Assembly (NCBI RefSeq): GCF_035083965.1
Contig: NC_089724.1
Span: 16,796,410-16,860,409, forward strand
DNA: 64,000 nucleotides
From: Branchiostoma lanceolatum
Lineage: Eukaryota > Chordata > Leptocardii > Amphioxiformes > Branchiostomatidae
Reading direction: 5' to 3'
In this document: positions 56,393-64,000 of the stretch, piece by piece
Position numbering within the stretch: the stretch's first letter is position 1
How the letters are laid out: the number at the start of each line of letters is the position of its first letter
Program-made: the position numbers and the translations under genes
Notes under the pieces: model-generated
What the model was told of the DNA's origin: nothing
What the model saw: only the letters and a program-made list of their open reading frames with translations
Databases searched by the model: none

Positions 56393-59300
56393 TTATAACA
56401 TGGGCTCTACTACTTCTGGGATTGCGACAGGTCTGCGTACTTCCATGTGGCCGTTTCGCTGGTGCCCGTACTCGAACTTGATACGCAGCTCGCCGATCTT
56501 ACATTTGGGCAGGATGTCGGGGATCCACTCAATGACAAACGGCGTGGGTTCTTTCTGGTCGGGACTGGTGTTACCTACGAGAGATTTGGTTGCATGTTAA
56601 CATTGTTGCAATGTAAGAAAGATACACACACAACATACACACATGATACACTACTCTCTACTCCAGATACACACATATACATGTGTATCTATTTTCATCT
56701 CCTGAATACCTTAGTCATTTGAGTACAAGACCAGGTACCATCTGAAATTACTGAACCAATTCAAACACAAATATTTTGAAATAATTTCATATCAAGTGAG
56801 CGAAGCATTGCAAAATGTTCTCTGGAAACAATAACAAATTTAGGAAACAAAATCAAGACATCCATGTCAGCAAGAAATAGCAGTGTAATTCGAAGAAAGG
56901 TTTCGCTCTAGATTTCAAACTTGTGACTTACCGACTTTCAAATAAGTCTTCAGTTCAAATGGCTTGATGGCTTGTTGGCCTTCTATCTTACGGTACGCTT
57001 CAGCTATCGTTTCTACTTCAACTTTGGGGGCGTCGTACGGCTCATAGGTCCCGTCACGATTTTCCACGAAGCTGCGTGTCACCTCCAGAGGCATCTGGAT
57101 TGAACAGGTTAACATTAATAACAGTAAATCTTAAGGCTACATGTTTGTAAGACTCTAACAATGTCAATGACCCCAAATACAAAAAGGTGCCCCGCCAACA
57201 TTTCTTCATTTCTTGATCCTATATCGTAGAACACATTTCACACAAGACTGGTACATTTTGTTTTTACACAAAAATAATTGGAAATCAGTTACTCAGTTAA
57301 CTGAAGGGACCACCCAAAAGATTCATAAATAAATAAATGTAATGAGCAAATCTTAAAAACAAATGGTACAAGGTGGCATTGAATGAAAAGAACTGAAAGA
57401 ATGCAATATGATAGACATAATTAATGAATTGCATTATATATGTTTTCTATATATACATGGGTTTTTGCTGTGTTTTGAGTTAGAGGTTAACACAATTCTG
57501 TAGTACAGTTGTAACACAGATGGAAACCAGAACCAGAAGTCACCATGAAAGTAAAACCACCACAAACATTTCAAGATTTACAGTAGCTCCACTACACTTA
57601 AGTACTGCTCTGTGGCTTCCTACCAGAGGTGTGTCAAAGATCTGCTTGACGTGTAGAATATTGGTGATGTGCCAGGTGTACTTGGAGAAGGTGCCAAGTG
57701 GCAGAGCATCCTTCCTCACAAACGCCACGGTGGAGTTGGGCAGGCGTCGCTTCTTACACCCGGCGGAGATCCTCTGCTGCAGCGCATCGAAGAACGGCTG
57801 TGGTACGTGGAAAACTAGCGGGTCCGGGTAACCTGTTTGGATGTTTAAAAACCAGACCAAAGACAAGCTATAACATTGTCTGAAGTATGAAAGACTCAAG
57901 CAAAACATCAATCAGTACGAAGATCTTCTTACCACAGTAAATAAAAGAAAACTGAAGTTATATGGGCACCTTTCACGTTCATCAAACTTGATCAAAGCCA
58001 AGCCAAGACTATTATGCAAGGAACAGTCCAGGTAAGAAGAAAGACTGGTAGGCAATGGTGAAGATGGGAGGATCAAGTGTGTATCTCACAGGGCTGCACC
58101 TGAAATGTTGAGCATAGCTTCTATTCTTCTATCAATACTCTACTTCAAGTCACAAGACCTCGTCCTGATAATCAAGAACAAATTCCTCACCATCAAACTG
58201 GTAATGCATGGTTTGGTTGATTCTCTCCACTACACTTCCCAGCCACTCCTGGAAGGATAGAGAGATCTCTGTCTCGTCTATCGTGGCAGCTGCAACACAA
58301 ATAGACATGTTGGAGAACTTGATAACATGTGTGGCTGCTGCAATAGCAATAAGTGTATACGCCATGTAGCTAACGTCATGTAATACATTGATAACTAAGG
58401 GAAAATCATTATTCTTTATCTAGACTAGCACAAGTTTTAATGTTTTGAAGCTCCAAATGATAGTATGATGTTATCTTTTGAAAAATAGCAGCACTGTTGA
58501 CACTTACATTCTTTTCACGTATGTGTATCTATCATAGTATGTCACACCTGGCCATGATAAGGTTCGATATGGGTGTTCCCGCCCAGTCTGTATCTTAGTA
58601 ATTCTGATTGTATCCCACAGGATTCTACTTGTATCATATGAGCTTCCATACAATAATTCAAAAATTTGAATACCGGATTTGGGACGTTAGAATTGCTATT
58701 GTTACAATTTTGACACCAAACACCTGGCATATTTCACATTGAAATGTGTATTTTCTCAGCTTGGTTGGATTGAAACCATAGATGGGCTGGAACTGGGGGT
58801 GATTCGGTATACACCTTGTCCTATTCTCTCTCTATATATTTTTCCTGCAGTTTCGAGACCAGTGGGAATAAAAATTCAAAAACTCTACAGCTCTTGGTAG
58901 CAAATGTGCAGATGTTTTTGGCACACTTTTTACAGATTAGCTGAAGAGGCTCTGTGGGGTCACTCCACCATCAAGATAGGAAAGTTGTGTTAAGTGCCTT
59001 TCCCAAGGGCGCAACGTCGGGGCATGGCAAATATCAAACCCGGAACCTATTGGTTCTGAGCCCAACCCTCTGCCGTTACGCCACACCTACGCCAGTGGGA
59101 ATAACAGACTCAGAAAACTACAGATGTACAGTTACGACTTACCAAGTCTCTTTGCAGATGGAGGGCTTGCCGCTGTTTTCTTGATGGGGGTTTTCTTGGA
59201 GGGAATGTTTCCGCTGTCTTGTAATGTCAGCAATGCACTGCTGGCCTGAGCTGTGGAAAAACAATCGTAAGAAACAAACTGTAAGAAGTGAGCAGGGGAA

Positions 59301-61912
59301 AATATGAGCAGGATACGGTACAGTGTAGTGTTACATTTTGATTCATTGTACCCATCCCATATATCTTAACGTGCAAAATTTCAATTGATTTTTGTTTTTA
59401 CCTATAGCAATACAATAATTAATTTTCTCCTGCAAATAGCACATCACACATGTGTCTTTCGAGCCCAGACAGGAGTGCAGGGTGCGAAATACTTTTTTGA
59501 GGCAGGTTGCCCATGTTGCAACCTAGGGCAAATGCTAGGTTGCACATCCAAATTTCAGGTTGCTCCAGCAACATTCACTGATTTCTTCAAATTAAGCTTG
59601 TATGTAGCGTATAATACTATTAATATTTCAAAATATAAATTAGATAGTATTTTGTTCCCATTGACCTAAGAAAATCTTATTTAGCCGAGGGCAGTGTGTT
59701 TTAGTCTTTTTCAGCTCAAATTCCACGATCTATGAAGGGTTTTGGATGGTTTAAAACGAAAAAGTGTTGATTTTTTTATTTCAATTGAAGATTTACCAAA
59801 TTTTATGACAGTGACACTGTGTTTTTGTGAGCTTCCAGGGCTCCGATTGACATCTTTGGCTCAAAATATAAGGTTGAACACTGCGCTACCTGGGTTTGGA
59901 ATTAACTTGCACCAACCGAAATCTTGTTGCACTGTGCAACGTGCAACCAGGTATTTCGCACCCTGGAGTGTGTTTAAAAGACATTTCTGTGACAAAAAGG
60001 GAACTATTAAAAAAGAAAACAATCTACAGGACAAAAGTAACAAAGGCTTAACATATACACAGCACTTCTGACACTTCTAAAGCAGTTGGAGCTCACAAAT
60101 AGTTCAACTTGCTAGAAGGTAGCCTTCGTTGCAGGCTCTGAACCGGCTTTTTTGGGGGCTGAATAATATACTTTTTGCAGCCAGCCCGTAACCATCAGCC
60201 ACCCCCATAACCATTTTGCCTCTAGAGCCTGCGCGAAAACGGCGCATCAAAGCGAAATTAAAATCACGTTAGGGCAATTAAGAGGTGCGAATTTCCTGCC
60301 TATGGTAGACCGCACAATAAGAACAGTCTGTCACGCTCCCGTGTGCACTAACCCGACAATTTTTTAGCGGTCAAAATTTTTTTTTTTAAACACAGAAGTT
60401 TAAACTGACTTGTTCGACATTCTTTCGGAATGTCTGACGCCCTTGACAGGGCGGAGGGTGGAGCGCGCGGCATATGGCGGTTTCCCCATCGGAAAGACAA
60501 ACTTGGGCGATCCGAGCCATGACACAAGGCATTGATAGCTTCGTCAGCCTAGCTACCTAGCACCTCTGCGTTAATCGCCCTAACTTTTTAATTTTAATTT
60601 TGCTTTGACGTGCCGTTTTCGTACAGGCTCTACCTGCAAAATGGTTACGGGGGTGGCTGATGGTTACAGGCTGGCTGCAAAAAGTATATTATTTAGCCCC
60701 AAAAAAGGCCGGTTGCGAGCCTGCAACGGAGGCTACTAGAAGGCAGCCTCCTGCAAACTACAGTCAGTACCTGTCACTCAAGGCTTCACATCTGCCTGGT
60801 AATACTGATGGTAAGACTGCAAAACATCATTTTACCTAATGTGTCATCCTTCTTTCTCTTCTTTGATATCTTGGGAGACCCGTCTGCCAGTTCTATCAAC
60901 TCCAGTGTCTTCTCTGGGGCTGCACCTGGAATAAATCATTGAAAAACTGTATATAGAAGGTTCATCTTTCTTCATCAAGCGTTTCATTGCATCAACGAGG
61001 ATGAATATAATACTTTTTCTTAACTTATAGTTATGCTCATTACTAATCATGCAAAGAGAAAGGAAAATCTATACCTGGGTTATCAAGATTTATGTAGTAG
61101 GCAAACTCTTCAGTCAGCTTGTCATCGCTGGCAAATGCACAGATACAGGCATAGAAGTGAACGCATCTTCTGGCCTGTTCTGACATGCCCTGATTGCCCA
61201 TCTTCACTGTCTTAAACATACGGCACGTGCAGTGGAACTTGTGCTCCGCCGCGTCGCGGTTACGGCTCGTGTCGCTGAACGAAAAGTGCAGGAAACCGAG
61301 CGGCTGTCTCGGGTCGGGTTTACATTTCACCACCATGATGTTCTTTGTCACCCGCTGCACGAGCGGTCCTGTGGTTTCCGTCGCGAGAAGCCATATCGCC
61401 TGTTTGATTTCGTTGGATATGTTTAAAGAGTTTAGAACTGAGTTTTTCAAGGTGAGAGGCGTTGCCTCTGCCTCACAGGACAGGGCCAACTTGATGTGAG
61501 AGCACGTTTCCTCACCAACGTTTACGTGTCGAACTCTCTGACAAGTCTCAACGAAACATCGCCCAGCACCTGACGCAGCAATCAGCGCCGCTCCATCCAC
61601 AGTCTGCGTAGGATTTCCGTCCGCATCAGTGGTCAGGGGTAGCTGGACAAATCCTCGATAATCTGGGCCTCGGTCACGTAAGCGCACAGAAAACACCTGG
61701 ACGGTGGATCCCGTGATGATGCGCACAGCGTCTGCGCTGTGTCCTGCTTTGCGAACTTTATCGCGAAACACGGTGTTGCATTCTTTGTTCTTGCAGCTCA
61801 GGCCACGCGTTCCATTGAGCGTCCCACACTTTGGGCATTTCTTTACTCCTCGCAGGGTGGGCTTTCCCAAGTCTGCGAACAGGCTCTTGATGCGTTCCTG
61901 GGTGGTTGCCAT
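56393..61912 (-). CDS. C2orf42: C2orf42 orthologue, complete, 562 residues
   Basis: Seven coding exons join in frame: 61075-61912 (ATG at 61912), 60836-60925, 59143-59250, 58191-58289, 57624-57832, 56932-57094 and 56393-56574 (TAA at 56395-56393). All have GT..AG borders. The protein aligns from end to end with vertebrate C2orf42 (about 574 residues in human). N-terminal block: [20 protein letters not shown] with a C-x2-C-x10-C-x4-C zinc-ribbon-like set, then [15 protein letters not shown] and [21 protein letters not shown] CxC...CxH set (FHCTC ... [15 protein letters not shown]) resembles a SWIM-type zinc finger. The low-complexity Lys/Ser middle is encoded by exons 2-3. C-terminal block: [51 protein letters not shown], then [20 protein letters not shown]. 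Molecular function is not established; the fingers suggest nucleic-acid or protein binding. Confidence 0.95.
58985..59097 (-). repeat. SINE head in a C2orf42 intron
   Basis: The reverse complement has GTGTGGCGTAACGGCAGAGG (A-box region), GGGTTTGATATTTGCC (decayed B-box) and CCTTGGGAAAGGCACTTAAC. Same family as 195-352 and 47488-47760. Confidence 0.7.
59478..59965. mobile_element. 488-bp terminal-inverted-repeat element
   Basis: Perfect 15-bp ends CAGGGTGCGAAATAC and GTATTTCGCACCCTG, with GAGTG directly repeated on both sides (59473-59477 and 59966-59970). The interior has more GTTGCAACCT/AGGTTGC symmetry. CAGGG ends are common in hAT-like elements, but those make 8-bp target duplications; only 5 bp are seen here, so the class is open. 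No transposase. Lies in a C2orf42 intron. Confidence 0.75.
60120..60735. mobile_element. 616-bp long-inverted-repeat DNA transposon with 8-bp target duplication
   Basis: Flanked by perfect direct repeats CTAGAAGG (60112-60119 and 60736-60743). Ends are TAGCCTTCGTTGCAGGCTC and the inverse GAGCCTGCAACGGAGGCTA. The inverted arms run inward for about 190 bp (GGGGGCTGAATAATATACTT versus AAGTATATTATTTAGCCCC) around a 240-bp unique GC-richer core. The 8-bp duplication suggests a non-autonomous hAT-type (or another 8-bp superfamily) foldback element. It carries no transposase. Lies in a C2orf42 intron. Confidence 0.88.
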
Positions 61913-61938
61913 TGTTGTCCTTTTGTGAGTGACAAGGT

Positions 61939-62980
61939 CTGGGGAGAAACAAAATGATGCAAACAATCTTAAATATAAAATAGTTCGGAGACAGTAGAGT
62001 TTAATTACCTTTTTGTCCCCCTCCTCCTGCAACCCCCTCCCCCTGAAACACTCTCCCCCTGAAACCCTCCTCCCTGCAACCTTGCCGTTTTGGAACAGAC
62101 TAATTTTACACAGCAGCATTCAAAATCAAACTCTCATTTCTTTCAATTCCAAGGCAGTAAATTTCTCTAAAACTGTTTTTCCTGTCCCCCTTTCTACATG
62201 CGTAAGCGGCAGGATAAACAGTAAATTACATAATACACTTGTTAACAGTTGATCGTCAGTCTCCGCTAAACGCCAAAACCTTCATAAAGTTCGGTCAGTT
62301 TAACACATTTTTAAGTACCGATGTCACAAAGATAAATTGCGATAGCAAACAGATTATTACATGTACAAGCGGTAGTTTCCGTATCGGCTACGCGACTTCG
62401 CGCTTTTTTTTCTTTCGCCATTTTTCTTTGCCCCTCCTTCTTGCTTCGTCTTGCCTTACAAAGCTATAATAAGTCGTACATGAGCTTTTACGTACAATGG
62501 ATTAACAAAACATGTCACTCATCCAGGTACACTATAGTGTCCGTCTAGTTTTATAGAAAACAGTGCCTAAATCACCTGAAAAGACCGCGTTCTTCGGTGA
62601 AACAGGCGCCGTCCTCACTGGCGAACGTCCACCATTTTGACAACAAAGGAAACCTCGAGCAGAATATAGTATCCGAATGCTGATTCGTCGATTGCATCAC
62701 ATGGCTTTCATAAACTTTTACTTGATTGGTCGATTGAAAATTTGTAATTATCGTTTCATCATTTTTAGTCAGAAGTTCTAATTATGTAACACTAAATTAT
62801 CCGACTACAATATATACTCACATTTTATCATCTATTCTAGAAATTTGGGGGGAAATATAGAAAAGTAAAGGTCAGAGGTAAAATGTAGCTGGAGCATAGG
62901 TCAAAGGTAAAAAGAGTCCAGAGGTCGGAGAGACCGTCGGAGAGCCTGGGTCAGTAATTTTGTATACGTGCAAGTTTACG
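61939..62980. promoter_or_regulatory. Head-to-head promoter interval between C2orf42 and FAHD1
   Basis: C2orf42 (minus) starts coding at 61912, with an acceptor just upstream (ttctccccag/ACC, exon edge 61938), so at least one 5' UTR exon must lie in this interval. A candidate is about 62576-62660, ending in the donor TTTTCAG/gtgatt and containing AAAATGGTGGACG (a YY1-like word that also starts a 6-codon upstream ORF). FAHD1 (plus) starts coding at 62981. No TATA box stands out for either gene; a shared bidirectional promoter is plausible but inferred. Confidence 0.45.
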
Positions 62981-64000
62981 ATGACAGCGCCCTTAAAACT
63001 TTCCAGATTCTACGAATGGGGCAGAAAGATTGTTGGAGTGGGCAGGAATTACAGGTCAAGTGTAATGTACTTCTTCTTATCCATATGATTTGCCGGCATA
63101 TACTTACTTCCTGTATTCAGATTTGTAAAAATTGAAGTTCTTGAACTTTGTACTCAAGTTACACTCTTGAAAAGTCACCTTTGTAACGACGATGATTACA
63201 AAATTGCCAAAATCAAAAGAAGACTTCCTACCAGGCCAAAGAATTCAGCTCTGCTCTGCTCTGCTCTTCGCTGCTCTGCTCTACTCTGCTCCCCTGCTCT
63301 GCTCTATGCACTACAAGTTACACTACACTACACAGTACACTACACTAGTCACTACACTAGCTCTACGCTACACTACACTAGCTACACTACACTATGATAC
63401 AGCATTTTGATATTGTTAAATTGAGATCATGCACTTATTGCATATAATTTATAACCACTATAAATGTTAGATTATTGTTAACACAATAGACTATCGGCTT
63501 GTCATTATCAATTCTAATACGAATTCATTGATTAACATCTAATTTACATATGCTGATGATCTCTCTAATTGCAGAGCTCACTGTGCAGAGCTGGGTAATC
63601 CTGTACCAAAAGAACCCGTCCTATTCTTGAAGCCAACAACTGCTTACCTGCCAGAGGGGAAAGGGCCTACCAGGGTATGATATCACTTGTAGTGTAATCT
63701 CCGGAGGTGCTTGCAATAAACTGATAAGAGCGAATCACCACAAATCACAGCCTTGCCGACTCTTGGATGGAGGGCATACTTTGCCTGTAGCCCTATACAC
63801 ACATTAATGGGTTAATGTACAAGCAGAATACGCCCTCCCAAAATCATCATGGCTAACTTAAAATTGTGACACAAGGGCTTGGACCTTCATATCCCTGATT
63901 ATTTTCTTGGTGTTATATATCAGAAGTCAATGTGAGGAGATAGGCATGCCCATTCCAGACGAACCAGCTATTGTGTTCCTCAAGCCACCATCTTGTGTCT
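62981..64000 (+). CDS. FAHD1: FAHD1-like acylpyruvase, 5' part, with duplicated exon 2
   Basis: Exon 1 (62981-63054) encodes MTAPLKLSRFYEWGRKIVGV then GRNY, matching the start of FAHD1 (fumarylacetoacetate hydrolase family; mitochondrial acylpyruvate hydrolase/oxaloacetate decarboxylase), and ends TACAG/gtcaag. Exon 2a (63575-63674, ctaattgcag/AGCTCA ... CCAGG/gtatga) gives AHCAELGNPVPKEPVLFLKP then TTAYLPEGKGPTR. Exon 2b (from 63924, atatatcag/AAGTCA, running off the window) gives SQCEEIGMPIPDEPAIVFLK then PPSCV. Both start in the same phase and cover the same protein segment, so they look like alternative, mutually exclusive exons. 2a keeps the His-x-x-Glu pair equivalent to human His30/Glu33; 2b has Gln in place of the His. 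The metal-binding and remaining C-terminal exons lie beyond the window. If 2b were constitutive the protein would be abnormal. Confidence 0.9.
63248..63398. repeat. CTCTG and CTACA-type microsatellite
   Basis: Degenerate GCTCT tract followed by CACTACACTA words, within FAHD1 intron 1. Non-coding. Confidence 0.85.

Noticed and set aside
57520-57831. Plus-strand frame of about 100 codons opposite C2orf42 exon 5
   Set aside because: It is the complement of a conserved C2orf42 exon; no independent evidence.

Overview
The window is metazoan nuclear DNA: genes are split by GT..AG introns, and roughly half of the sequence is transposon-derived or simple repeat. The mix of a shuffled LDL-receptor-type propeller, EGF, CCP and C-type-lectin modules, a C2orf42 orthologue, an acylpyruvase (FAHD1) gene and many decayed CR1/Jockey-like LINEs and tRNA-SINEs points to an invertebrate deuterostome, most likely a lancelet (Branchiostoma). 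The species call is an inference; the gene structures below were read directly from the sequence with reading-frame and splice-phase checks.

Layout. 0-6.5 kb: SINE, LINE fragments and a composite GC-rich repeat present as two tandem copies. 6.57-11.38 kb (minus): the 3' part of an unrecognised two-transmembrane-segment gene whose cytoplasmic tail is a 27-bp minisatellite (9-residue repeats). A chimeric LINE sits in its intron, and a second LINE with a perfect 628-bp tandem duplication lies upstream. 14.9-15.5 kb (plus): an orphan, frameshifted C-type-lectin copy. 18.4-25.0 kb (minus): gene A, encoding signal peptide, linker, six-bladed YWTD propeller, EGF, Cys-rich module, two CCP/sushi domains and a membrane anchor; it has one in-frame nonsense codon. 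25.6-28.7 kb and 33.6-34.8 kb: clusters of a locally amplified repeat. 29.8-32.9 kb (minus): gene C, a short relative that keeps the promoter, signal-peptide and membrane-anchor exons but no propeller. 36.0-45.7 kb (minus, possible first exon near 49.1 kb): gene B, with the same signal peptide-linker-propeller-EGF front end but continuing into 11 EGF repeats, a C-type lectin domain, two EGFs and a second C-type lectin domain. 45.8-56 kb: microsatellites, SINEs, a LINE with a 720-codon endonuclease/reverse transcriptase reading frame, and a 1.39-kb tandem duplication. 56.4-61.9 kb (minus): complete seven-exon C2orf42 orthologue, 562 residues. 62.98-64.0 kb (plus): 5' part of a FAHD1 gene whose second exon occurs twice.

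How it fits together. Genes A, B and C form a family in which one shared 5' module is joined to different 3' modules. Almost every inter-domain junction is a phase-1 intron, so domain exons can be exchanged without frame loss. The lectin and CCP ends suggest a surface or secreted recognition role, possibly innate immune; that is inference. C2orf42 and FAHD1 are unrelated housekeeping-type genes lying head to head and probably sharing an approximately 1-kb promoter interval.
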